Shown: one piece after another, positions 25,788 to 33,478 of the stretch
How the letters are laid out: the number at the start of each line of letters is the position of its first letter
Position numbering within the stretch: position 1 is the stretch's first letter
Assembly (NCBI GenBank): GCA_017938765.1
Contig: JAGBAX010000010.1
Span: 1-47,059 of the forward strand
Source: Alistipes sp.
GTDB taxonomy: Bacteria; Bacteroidota; Bacteroidia; Bacteroidales; Rikenellaceae
Direction of reading: 5' to 3'
DNA: 47,059 nucleotides
Notes under the pieces: generated by a model
What the model saw: only the letters and a program-made list of their open reading frames with translations
Databases searched by the model: none
Told to the model about the DNA's origin: nothing
Program-made: the position numbers and the translations under genes

Positions 25788-26945
25788 CTACTGATAAGCA
25801 ATCTCGTACAACTTAGCAATATCCTCAACAGATGTTGGGCGAGGGTTGCCGCCAGTACATACATCGTTATATGCCGCTACGGCAAGAGCAGGGATATCCT
25901 CCCTCTTTACGCCAATTTCGCACAGGTGCTGTGGAATGCCTATGCTCAGCGACAGCGCGCGAACAGCGTCAATAGCAGCTCTTACGCCCTCATCAACACT
26001 CATACCCTCGGTATTTACGCCCATAGCCTTTGCAATATCCAGATACTTTGCGCGCGACGGAGAGTCGGCATTGTACTCCATAACATAAGGCAGCAGCAGA
26101 GCATTTGCCACGCCATGTGGGGTATCATAGAATGCGCCGAGAGGGTGAGCCATAGAGTGGACAATACCCAGACCGACATTTGAAAAGCCCATACCTGCGA
26201 TATACTGCGCCTCGGCCATACCAGAGCGAGCAACCTCGTCGTTGCCATTCTCAACAGCATTCTTAAGGTGCTTTGCAATAAGCTCAATAGACCTATACTC
26301 AAACATATCGCTCATAGTCCACGCGCCAGGGGTGATGAAGCTCTCAATGGCGTGTGTAAGAGCATCCATACCCGTTGCAGCAGTAAGACCCTTTGGCATA
26401 GAGTACATCAGCTCGCAGTCAATAATTGAGCACATAGGGATGTCGTTAGGGTCTACACATACCATCTTCTTCTTTGCCTGCTCGTCGGTAATCACATAGT
26501 TGATAGTAACCTCGGCGGCAGTACCTGCGGTTGTCGGAATAGCAAATGTAGGCACTGCGCGATGCTTTGTAGGTGCTACGCCCTCAAGCGAGCGAACATC
26601 GTAAAACTCAGGGTTGTTCACGATAATACCCACAGCCTTAGCAGTATCAATAGACGAGCCACCACCCAGAGCGATGATAAAATCAGCACCAGAGTTCTTA
26701 TAGGCATCAACACCGCGCTGAACATTGCCAATTGTAGGGTTGGCCTTTACATCACTATAAATCTCATATGGAATACCTGCGCCATTAAGCACAGCCTCAA
26801 TCTTCTCGGCAACGCCAAATTTGATAAGGTCTTTGTCAGTTACGAAAAAGGCCTTTTTGAAGCCTCTCTTTGCCACCTCCTCGGCAATCACAGAGCGACA
26901 TCCTGCACCGAAGTAAGAGGTCTCGTTAAGTACAATACGATACAT
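25788..26945 (-). CDS. fucO: Iron-containing alcohol dehydrogenase, FucO-like lactaldehyde reductase
   Basis: A 385-aa group III (Fe) alcohol dehydrogenase. It aligns by eye along its whole length with E. coli FucO, sharing NNPEFYDVRSLEG, AIPTTAGTAAEVTINYVITD, GMGFSNVGLG and DVCTGGNPR. Fe ligands are in ATGMDALTHAIE, SMAHPLGAFYDTPHG. It likely interconverts lactaldehyde and 1,2-propanediol during fucose or rhamnose use, though no fucose genes are nearby. It has its own promoter and terminator. Confidence 0.9.
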   Translation of the reverse strand: MYRIVLNETSYFGAGCRSVIAEEVAKRGFKKAFFVTDKDLIKFGVAEKIEAVLNGAGIPYEIYSDVKANPTIGNVQRGVDAYKNSGADFIIALGGGSSIDTAKAVGIIVNNPEFYDVRSLEGVAPTKHRAVPTFAIPTTAGTAAEVTINYVITDEQAKKKMVCVDPNDIPMCSIIDCELMYSMPKGLTAATGMDALTHAIESFITPGAWTMSDMFEYRSIELIAKHLKNAVENGNDEVARSGMAEAQYIAGMGFSNVGLGIVHSMAHPLGAFYDTPHGVANALLLPYVMEYNADSPSRAKYLDIAKAMGVNTEGMSVDEGVRAAIDAVRALSLSIGIPQHLCEIGVKREDIPALAVAAYNDVCTGGNPRPTSVEDIAKLYEIAYQ

Positions 26946-27008
26946 AGTTTTAGGTTTTAAGGTTGTTTGGTTAATTTGTTATGTGTCAGATAGTTCTGTT
27001 TCTGAATA

Positions 27009-27040
27009 CAAATGTAAAAATTTTTGTTGAATTAACAAAA
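27009..27040 (-). promoter_or_regulatory. Promoter of the FucO-like gene
   Basis: On the minus strand TTTG (27036-27039, within a T-rich box) is followed after about 19 bases by TACATTTG (27009-27016), a near-perfect consensus. The leader to the ATG at 26945 is about 55 bases. Confidence 0.75.
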
Positions 27041-27075
27041 CTGGCATTAACTATGATATTAAGATAAAATTTTAT

Positions 27076-27083
27076 TAAATTTG
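27076..27083 (+). promoter_or_regulatory. -7 element of the recG promoter
   Basis: TAAATTTG is a consensus -7 box whose last base is only 4 bases before the GTG start of recG. Transcription would begin at or near the start codon. Confidence 0.6.
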
Positions 27084-27087
27084 TAGT

Positions 27088-29199
27088 GTGAATCCGTTAG
27101 ATAATGACATAAAGTTCATCTCTGGTGTGGGGGAGGTGCGCGCAAAGCTACTTGCAAAGGAGATTGGTGTGCGCACAGTGGGCGATATGCTCTACCACTT
27201 CCCGTTTCGCTATGTTGACCGCACGAAGATTTACAATATTGGCGAGCTGAACGAGGCTAATACCTCTGGTGGCTATATTCAGATTCGTGGTCGCGTGACG
27301 GGCAAGAACTACTTTGGCGAGGGGAGAAATCAGCGTTTTGTAATCTACATTGCAGACCAGACAGGCAAGGCTGAGCTTATCTGGTTTCGTGGCATAAAGT
27401 GGATAGAGAATAAGTTTGAGCTGGGTCGCGAGTATCTTGTCTTTGGCCGCCCATCCTTCTACCGCAGTGAGTTGAGTTTTGTTCATCCAGAGGTTGAGCC
27501 TATAGAGGCGGCTCTGTCGCGCAAGGAGAACTGCGGTCTGCAGGGCATATACTCTACCACAGAGAGACTCTCTACAGCACTTGGTACAAAGGGTATGTAC
27601 AACATTATCGGCAAGATTTTGGATAACTATGCCGATAGAATTACTGACTATATGCCCCAGTATATGCGTCAGCGGTATGGACTTGTGACTCTCCGAGAGG
27701 CCCTTGAGACTATCCACCGCCCGACAAACCCTATGGCGCTTAAGCAGGCGCAGTTTAGGCTCAAGTTTGACGAGCTTTTTGGCCTTCAGCTCAATATTCA
27801 GGCTCGCCGTGCTGCCCGCACAACGGCTCACGCAGGCTTTCACTTTGGTCGTGTAGGTAAGTTTTTTAACGACTTCTATAGCAGACTACCTTTCCCGCTT
27901 ACGGGGGCGCAGAAGCAGGCTATAAAGGATATCCGCGCCGATACTGTCTCAGGCTGTCAGATGAATCGACTACTGCAGGGCGATGTGGGTAGCGGAAAGA
28001 CCGTTGTCGCGCTCATATCTATGATTCTTGCCGTAGACAATGGCTTTCAGGCCTGTATGATGGCGCCAACGGAGATTTTGGCGCGTCAGCACTATGCAAC
28101 AATAGTAAAGATGGTGGATGGCATAGGTCTGCGCGTTGCTGTACTAACGGGTACGACAAAGACCAAGGAGCGACGAGAGACTCTCGCAGCTCTTGCGGCA
28201 GGCGAGATAGATATCCTTATCGGCACACACGCTCTGATAGAGGATAGGGTGCAGTTTGCCTCGCTCGGCTTTGTGGTAATTGACGAGCAACACCGCTTTG
28301 GCGTGGAGCAGAGGGCCAAGCTCTGGACAAAAAACGACAACCCTCCGCACATCCTTGTGATGACCGCAACGCCTATTCCGCGAACACTCGCTATGACACT
28401 CTATGGCGACCTTGATGTCTCAACCATAAACGAACTTCCGCCAGGCCGTAAGCCGATAAAGACGGTGCACTACTACGAGTCGGCACGTCTGCGATTGTTT
28501 GGTTTTATGCGTGAGCAGATTGCCCAAGGCCGTCAGATATACATTGTCTATCCGCTCATTAAGGAGTCCGAGAAGGCAGATTATGCAAACCTTGAGCAGG
28601 GCTTTGAGACCATTGTGCGCGACTTTCCACTGCCACAGTACCGCGTAACGGCGTGTCATGGCAAGATGAAGCCAGAGGATAAAGAGGAGTCTATGCGTCA
28701 GTTTAAGAGCGGCGAGGCGGATATCCTTGTGGCTACATCCGTAATTGAGGTGGGTGTAGATATTCCGAATGCTACGGTTATGGTTATAGAGTCTGCCGAG
28801 CGCTTTGGCCTTGCGCAGCTGCACCAGCTTCGTGGTCGCGTGGGTCGTGGTAGTAGCCAGTCTTACTGCGTGCTTATCTCGGACGAGAAGCTCTCTAAAG
28901 AGTCCCGTGCGCGCCTTGAGGCTATGTGTCAGACAAACAATGGTTTTCAACTTGCCGAGCTGGACCTTCAACTGCGTGGTGCGGGAGATGTTAATGGCAC
29001 ACAGCAGAGTGGCGAGATTATTGACCTCAAGATTGCAAACCTTGCCGAGGATAACCAGATTGTACAACTTGCACAGCAGGCGGCTGTTGCGCTGCTTACT
29101 GCCGACCCGACTCTTTCCGAGCCACAGCACCAGCCGCTCCGACAATTAAAGGCGCGGTATGCAAAGCAGGAGGAGGTAGATTTTTCGGTCGTATTATAA
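27088..29199 (+). CDS. recG: ATP-dependent DNA helicase RecG
   Basis: A 703-aa helicase that remodels stalled forks and Holliday junctions. The wedge OB domain spans about residues 60-155; the helicase core has Walker A GDVGSGKTVVA, DEQH box VIDEQHRFG, TATPIPRT, and motifs SVIEVGVDIPNATVM and QLRGRVGRG. The start is GTG at 27088, which gives the family N-terminus (DNDIKFISGVGEVRAKLL); no ATG fits. The -7 promoter box ends 4 bases upstream, so the mRNA seems leaderless. A DUF3108 gene follows 30 bases later. Confidence 0.96.
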   Translation: MNPLDNDIKFISGVGEVRAKLLAKEIGVRTVGDMLYHFPFRYVDRTKIYNIGELNEANTSGGYIQIRGRVTGKNYFGEGRNQRFVIYIADQTGKAELIWFRGIKWIENKFELGREYLVFGRPSFYRSELSFVHPEVEPIEAALSRKENCGLQGIYSTTERLSTALGTKGMYNIIGKILDNYADRITDYMPQYMRQRYGLVTLREALETIHRPTNPMALKQAQFRLKFDELFGLQLNIQARRAARTTAHAGFHFGRVGKFFNDFYSRLPFPLTGAQKQAIKDIRADTVSGCQMNRLLQGDVGSGKTVVALISMILAVDNGFQACMMAPTEILARQHYATIVKMVDGIGLRVAVLTGTTKTKERRETLAALAAGEIDILIGTHALIEDRVQFASLGFVVIDEQHRFGVEQRAKLWTKNDNPPHILVMTATPIPRTLAMTLYGDLDVSTINELPPGRKPIKTVHYYESARLRLFGFMREQIAQGRQIYIVYPLIKESEKADYANLEQGFETIVRDFPLPQYRVTACHGKMKPEDKEESMRQFKSGEADILVATSVIEVGVDIPNATVMVIESAERFGLAQLHQLRGRVGRGSSQSYCVLISDEKLSKESRARLEAMCQTNNGFQLAELDLQLRGAGDVNGTQQSGEIIDLKIANLAEDNQIVQLAQQAAVALLTADPTLSEPQHQPLRQLKARYAKQEEVDFSVVL

Positions 29200-29229
29200 T
29201 AAGGTGCCATTAGCTCTCGTTATAAAGGT

Positions 29230-30027
29230 ATGAAGCGATTTTTAGTTATACTTGTTGCACTACTCTCGGTTTTGCCACTCTCGGCACAGCTCTACAATGC
29301 TGGCGAGAGGCTTGACTATCGCGTGGCATATAAGGCCAAGTTGGTGCCAAATACCGAGATGGCAACAGTGACAGTCCAGACCACTCTTGATACGCTCAAG
29401 GGTCAGCCAGTCTACCGCGTTATGGGACTTGGTAAGATTATGCCTGAGTTTCGCTGGTTCTTCTACCTTGAGGATAGATACGACATCTTTGTGGACACCC
29501 TCTCGTTGAAAACTGTGCGCTTTGAGAGCGACATTAAGGAGGGCGACTACACCTTCCGTAGCTACTACGACTACGACTGGGATAATATGAAGGTGCATAC
29601 ATGGGCGCAGAGCCGACAGAGAACGCCAAAAAGCAAAACAATGAAGCTCACACGGCAGAGTATGGACCCTGTTTCGCTATACTTCAACCTCCGCTCAATA
29701 GATGCCACAACGCTCTCTGTGGGTCAGACTAATAACCTTGAGATGGTGCTTGAGGATACAGTCAAGGTACTCAAATATAGGCTTATAGGCCGAGAGGTAT
29801 GTCGTGTGCCACAGCAGGGTAAGTTTCGCACCATAAAGCTCGCCTGCACACTGGGCACAAGCGAGGGATTTTCGTTTACCGACGGCTCGGAATTTTTTAT
29901 TTGGATTACGGACGATAAGAATAAGTTCCCTGTAATGCTTGAGTCGCCAATCAGAATTGGCAGCATTCGTGCATATATCTCTGACTTTAAGGGTTTAAAA
30001 TACCCATTAACGAGTAAAATAAGATAA
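29230..30027 (+). CDS. DUF3108 periplasmic protein
   Basis: A 265-aa exported protein: signal peptide ending near LPLSAQ, then a beta-rich body with GERLDYRVAYKAKLVPNTEM and GKFRTIKLAC, typical of DUF3108. Members are conserved in Bacteroidetes, with no known activity; the fold is likely a closed beta structure. It follows recG by 30 bases with no visible promoter, so it is likely in the same transcript. Confidence 0.85.
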   Translation: MKRFLVILVALLSVLPLSAQLYNAGERLDYRVAYKAKLVPNTEMATVTVQTTLDTLKGQPVYRVMGLGKIMPEFRWFFYLEDRYDIFVDTLSLKTVRFESDIKEGDYTFRSYYDYDWDNMKVHTWAQSRQRTPKSKTMKLTRQSMDPVSLYFNLRSIDATTLSVGQTNNLEMVLEDTVKVLKYRLIGREVCRVPQQGKFRTIKLACTLGTSEGFSFTDGSEFFIWITDDKNKFPVMLESPIRIGSIRAYISDFKGLKYPLTSKIR

Positions 30028-30033
30028 ATTTAT

Positions 30034-30041
30034 TACCTTTG
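30034..30041 (+). promoter_or_regulatory. -7 element upstream of the coiled-coil gene
   Basis: TACCTTTG matches the consensus and is 19 bases before the ATG at 30061. No good -33 box was found at the expected distance. Confidence 0.55.
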
Positions 30042-30060
30042 CGGTGTAAAAAAGAAAATT

Positions 30061-30987
30061 ATGGCAGATACTAAGTACGACTACGACGATAATCGTTACG
30101 ACGATTACGATACTGAGACCGACGATGCGGCGGTGAAAAAATCAATTCGCGGCTATCGCGTTGTAATTATCCTGCTGGCTGTAATCCTTGCAGGTATCTC
30201 AGCCCTCTACTTCAACCTTAACCGTCAGCAACAGCGTGACTATGAGCTGCTTAAGGTAGACCGCGACTCTATCCAGAGTAACTTGGCAGGCCTTATCACA
30301 GAGTACGATAGTCTGAAGTTTACAAACGACACTATCGCCGCAAAGCTCGTTGAGGCAAATGAGATGATGGAGCAACTCAAGCGCGAGCGCCGTTGGAACT
30401 ACGCTAAGATTAAGGAGTACGAGAAGGAGGTGGGAACACTGCGTAGTGTTATGCGCAACTACCTCAAGCAGATTGACTCGCTCAATAGCCTCAATAAGAA
30501 GCTTGTTGCCGAGAATGTATCCTATCGCAAGGAGATTTCTACAGCCAACCTGCGCGCCGATGTTGCGGAGGAGAAGGCTTCAGAGCTTGAGAATAAAGTT
30601 CGTCAGGGAGCGGTCCTGCGTGCTCGCGACATAGGTATGGTGGCACTTAATGAGAAGGATAATGAGGTTACTCGCGTCAAGAGAGCCGTTACCCTGCGCG
30701 TAGACTTTGCAATATCGTCTAACGAGCTTGCTAACCCAGGCAACCGCAAGGTCTACCTGTGCATCAAGTCGCCAGATGGATATCTGCTCACATCTGAGAG
30801 TATGCCGACATTTGACTATCAGGGCATGGCTACGGGCTACTCGGCAATGCGTGAGGTAGACTACCAGAATGAGGATGTTGATGTAAGTATCTACTATCGC
30901 GGCAGTGGCTTTACCGAGGGTCAGTATAGTATTGAAATCTATACCGACGACAACCTTATCGGCTCTGGCTCGGTGTCAATGCGCTAA
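30061..30987 (+). CDS. Single-pass coiled-coil membrane protein
   Basis: A 308-aa protein of unknown function. It has an acidic Tyr/Asp-rich cytoplasmic head (residues 1-30), one membrane helix (about 33-50, VVIILLAVILAGISALYF), a long predicted coiled coil (about 55-190, with YDSLKFTNDTIAAKL and KQIDSLNSLNKKLV repeats) and a C-terminal beta domain (about 205-308). Its layout is like proteins often seen in Bacteroidetes and sometimes misnamed SMC-like. A terminator at 31014-31041 ends the transcript. Confidence 0.75.
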   Translation: MADTKYDYDDNRYDDYDTETDDAAVKKSIRGYRVVIILLAVILAGISALYFNLNRQQQRDYELLKVDRDSIQSNLAGLITEYDSLKFTNDTIAAKLVEANEMMEQLKRERRWNYAKIKEYEKEVGTLRSVMRNYLKQIDSLNSLNKKLVAENVSYRKEISTANLRADVAEEKASELENKVRQGAVLRARDIGMVALNEKDNEVTRVKRAVTLRVDFAISSNELANPGNRKVYLCIKSPDGYLLTSESMPTFDYQGMATGYSAMREVDYQNEDVDVSIYYRGSGFTEGQYSIEIYTDDNLIGSGSVSMR

Positions 30988-31013
30988 AGAACTACACATC
31001 AACAACTACCAGT

Positions 31014-31042
31014 AAAAAATCTTGCACCCGCAAGATTTTTTT
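31014..31042 (+). terminator. Intrinsic terminator with overlapping promoter
   Basis: aaaaaatcttgc (31014-31025) pairs with gcaagatttttt (31030-31041) around an accc loop and ends in T. The TTG at 31022-31024 within the stem lies 21 bases before TATCTTTG (31046-31053), so the hairpin doubles as part of the next promoter. Confidence 0.8.
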
Positions 31043-31045
31043 TAT

Positions 31046-31053
31046 TATCTTTG
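31046..31053 (+). promoter_or_regulatory. -7 element of the TIR gene promoter
   Basis: TATCTTTG, consensus, with the -33-like TTG at 31022-31024. The expected transcription start is about 31060, which rules out upstream in-frame starts and supports ATG at 31073. Confidence 0.65.
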
Positions 31054-31072
31054 TGTACTATTCCCAGATGAT

Positions 31073-32002
31073 ATGAAATGTGATGTGTTTATAAGCTACT
31101 CGCGTAAAGATATTGTTCAGGCGGAGTCGTTGTGTAAGGCATTGACTGCTGCAGGTGTTGATTATTGGATAGACCGCAATATTCACGGCTCGGCAAATTT
31201 CTTGACAGAGATAACTCACTATATCAGTAGCTGTAAGGTTGTCCTATTCATTGCTTCTGCCAATTCTGCTGAGTCGGAGTGGACACAGAAGGAGGTTCTC
31301 TTTGCGCTCAAGCAACACAAGGAGATTCTTCCTTATCGCATCGGAAATTTCAGTTTTGAAAATAATCCAGAACTGGATTTTATCTTTACAAATATACAGT
31401 GGATTGAATCTGAGCGAGAGGTTGTTGCATCGCTTGCAAAATTGGGCTGTTGTGGAACAACTTTAATACAGGCCGAACCTGCTCCTAAACCAATACTAAC
31501 CAAGACCTACAAAGTGGGCGACTACTACAACGATGGCGTGCGCGAGGGCGTAGTCTTTGAGGTTAATGCTGACGGTCGTCACGGCAAGATTGTCAGTATG
31601 AGACAGTCTGGGAATTTGCAATGGTCATCAAATAGGGCAGAACAAAAACGCCTAATAGGTGCTGATAGCGAGACTGACGGTGCATATAATATGGTAAAAG
31701 TTGAGTCTATCATTGGTTGGCGAGATAAGTATCCCGCATTTAGGTGGTGCGCAGACCTTGGCGAGGGTTGGTATCTGCCAGCAAAGGACGAATTGTTTAC
31801 CATTTATAAACATAAAAGTAAACTTAATCCTATTTTGCTAGATAAGTTGAAACTTTGGTATTGGTCGTCTACAGAGCATCCCTCTGATAAATCTTTGGTG
31901 GGAATTTTTTGCGCATGGATGATCCGCATGAATGATGGTTTTACAACTGATGACATTAAGACCTTTGATACCATTGTCGTGCGTGCCGTCTCCGCTTTTT
32001 AA
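31073..32002 (+). CDS. TIR-domain protein with C-terminal Lcl/DUF1566-like domain
   Basis: A 309-aa protein. The ATG at 31073 is chosen because the promoter lies after the more upstream frame start. Residues 1-125 are a TIR domain: KCDVFISYSRKD, VDYWIDRNI, a CKVVLFIASANSAESEW segment and Glu74 in TQKEVLFAL as a candidate catalytic residue. After a short linker, residues about 145-309 resemble Lcl/DUF1566 domains (KVGDYYNDGVREGVVF, CADLGEGWYLPAKDEL, YWSSTE). Bacterial TIR domains can be NAD-consuming immune effectors; the Lcl-like half may sense a ligand. No partner gene for a defence system is seen nearby. Confidence 0.8.
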   Translation: MKCDVFISYSRKDIVQAESLCKALTAAGVDYWIDRNIHGSANFLTEITHYISSCKVVLFIASANSAESEWTQKEVLFALKQHKEILPYRIGNFSFENNPELDFIFTNIQWIESEREVVASLAKLGCCGTTLIQAEPAPKPILTKTYKVGDYYNDGVREGVVFEVNADGRHGKIVSMRQSGNLQWSSNRAEQKRLIGADSETDGAYNMVKVESIIGWRDKYPAFRWCADLGEGWYLPAKDELFTIYKHKSKLNPILLDKLKLWYWSSTEHPSDKSLVGIFCAWMIRMNDGFTTDDIKTFDTIVVRAVSAF

Positions 32003-32162
32003 TTAGCCGTTAGCCTTTTAGAGTACAGAGTACAGATAACAGAGTACAGATAACAGAGAGTCTAAATTCATTAAATTCCCTAACTTCATTAAGTTCCTTA
32101 AAATCTCTGTTTTGCGTTAGCAGGGTCTGGTTGCCGAAGGCAAGCCAATGGCTAATAGCTAA
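32003..32162. repeat. Repeat-rich intergenic stretch with inverted ends
   Basis: Ends 32003-32015 and 32150-32162 are inverted repeats (11 of 13 match, ttagcc type). Between them are two exact 14-base copies agagtacagataac (32027-32054) with a partial third, and two near-identical 13-base units ttcattaaattcc/ttcattaagttcc (32067-32079, 32085-32097). It contains no gene. It resembles a mosaic intergenic repeat and sits between TIR and rplY. Confidence 0.65.
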
Positions 32163-32178
32163 TAGCAAACAGCCAAAA

Positions 32179-32210
32179 TTTGGTAGTCTGAAAAATTTGT
32201 TCTACATTTG
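32179..32210 (+). promoter_or_regulatory. Promoter of the rplY-pth operon
   Basis: TTTG (32179-32182), 20 bases and TACATTTG (32203-32210) match the consensus exactly. Transcription from about 32217 gives a leader of about 80 bases. Confidence 0.8.
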
Positions 32211-32220
32211 CAGCCGAAAT

Positions 32221-32298
32221 CAGGCGGTTATGGGGGTTGCACTTCGGGTGCAGACTGAGTCCCGCCGTAGGTAATAACTTTATAAATTACATTTTACA
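32221..32298 (+). promoter_or_regulatory. Structured 5' leader of rplY
   Basis: Stem ggcgg (32223-32227) with ccgcc (32262-32266) encloses the hairpin tgcac (32238-32242)/gtgca (32248-32252) with loop ttcgg. An AT-rich single-stranded stretch then leads to the start codon. It may be a ribosomal-protein leader regulating L25; this is inference. Confidence 0.45.
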
Positions 32299-32868
32299 AT
32301 GAAAACTATTGCTATTAAAGCAGCGCTTCGTGCCGACTATGGTAAGAAGGCAACAAAGGCAGTTCGTCGCGAGGGCCTTATTCCTTGCGTAATTTATGGT
32401 GGTGGCGAGAATGTCGCTTTCGCTATTGACGAGAAGGCTGTAAAGCCACTCATCTACACTCCAAACTCTTATATCGTTGAGCTTGATATTGACGGTAAGA
32501 AGGAGCTCGCAGTACTTCGTGATGTTCAGTATCACCCAATCCGTGAGCAGATTCTTCACATTGACTTCTACCGTGTTCAGGAGGGTAAGCCAGTATCTAT
32601 CGCTGTTCCAGTACGCCTTACAGGTACTGCTGAGGGTGTTAAGATCGGTGGTAAGCTCGCTCTTTCTGCTCGTAAGCTCGTTGTTAAGGCTATGGTTGAG
32701 AACCTTCCAGATGAGCTGGTTGTAGATGTTACTCCACTCAAGGTTGGTCAGACAATCTTCGTTGGTGACCTTAAGTATGAGGGTCTTGAGTTCGTTTCTC
32801 CTGCAACTCAGGCAGTTTGTGCAGTTCGTGTAACTCGTGCTTCACGTGGTGCAGCTGCTCAGCAGTAG
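32299..32868 (+). CDS. rplY: 50S ribosomal protein L25/CTC form
   Basis: A 189-aa ribosomal protein that binds 5S rRNA. The N-terminal L25 domain (about 1-90) has LRADYGKKATKAVRREGLIPCVIYGG and ends with QYHPIREQILHIDFYRV; the C-terminal TL5/CTC domain follows (PVRLTGTAEGVKIGG...LPDELVVDVTPLKVGQTIFVGDL). Codons are strongly biased (GGT, GTT, AAG), as in highly expressed genes. It is preceded by a structured leader with a strong promoter. The peptidyl-tRNA hydrolase gene follows 15 bases later, the conserved rplY-pth order. Confidence 0.96.
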   Translation: MKTIAIKAALRADYGKKATKAVRREGLIPCVIYGGGENVAFAIDEKAVKPLIYTPNSYIVELDIDGKKELAVLRDVQYHPIREQILHIDFYRVQEGKPVSIAVPVRLTGTAEGVKIGGKLALSARKLVVKAMVENLPDELVVDVTPLKVGQTIFVGDLKYEGLEFVSPATQAVCAVRVTRASRGAAAQQ

Positions 32869-32883
32869 TAAAACCGACTGAAG

Positions 32884-33447
32884 ATGAAATATCTGGTTGT
32901 AGGTCTTGGAAATATTGGCGCCGAGTACGCAAATACAAGACACAACATCGGATTCAAAGTGTTGGATGCCCTTGCTGCGGCATCCGACACTTCTTTTATC
33001 TCGTCACGCTATGGCGATGTGGCAACTATTCGCCACCGAGGACATATCGTTACGCTGCTTAAGCCATCAACATATATGAACTTGTCGGGCAAGGCTGTAA
33101 GATACTGGCTTCAGGAGCTGAAGATAGATAAGCAGAATTTGCTTGTTGTCGTCGATGATATCGCCCTGCCATTTGGCGAGCTCAGAATGCGCACTAAGGG
33201 TAGCGATGGCGGACATAACGGCCTTAAGAATATCGCCGAGCTGCTTCAGACAACAGACTACGCTCGCCTGCGCTTCGGCATTGGTGGCGACTTTAGCCGA
33301 GGACATCAGGTAGACTATGTTCTTGGCGAGTGGACAGCTGAGGAAGCGGCAAATATGCCTCCGCGCCTCAAGGTCTTTGGCGATGCAATTCTCTCCTTTG
33401 TCGCTGTCGGACTTGAGCGTACGATGAATGCCTTTAATAAGAAATAA
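32884..33447 (+). CDS. pth: Peptidyl-tRNA hydrolase
   Basis: A 187-aa enzyme that frees tRNA from peptidyl-tRNA dropped during translation. Catalytic and binding residues are in VVGLGNIGAEYANTRHNIGF (Asn and catalytic His), VVDDIALPFGELRMR (Asp) and GSDGGHNGLKNI. Length is normal. It is co-transcribed with rplY, 15 bases upstream, and a terminator follows at once. Confidence 0.97.
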   Translation: MKYLVVGLGNIGAEYANTRHNIGFKVLDALAAASDTSFISSRYGDVATIRHRGHIVTLLKPSTYMNLSGKAVRYWLQELKIDKQNLLVVVDDIALPFGELRMRTKGSDGGHNGLKNIAELLQTTDYARLRFGIGGDFSRGHQVDYVLGEWTAEEAANMPPRLKVFGDAILSFVAVGLERTMNAFNKK

Positions 33448-33474
33448 AATACCGACCTGTTTGGTCGGTATTTT
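33446..33474. terminator. Bidirectional intrinsic terminator
   Basis: aaaataccgacc (33446-33457) pairs with ggtcggtatttt (33463-33474), 12 bp, loop 5 bases, with T on the plus side and A on the other. It separates pth from the convergent BlaR1-like gene. Confidence 0.9.
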
Positions 33475-33478
33475 TACT

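Noticed and set aside
32299-32868. 90-aa minus-strand frame overlapping rplY
   Set aside because: Antisense shadow of a clear ribosomal protein gene with strong codon bias.
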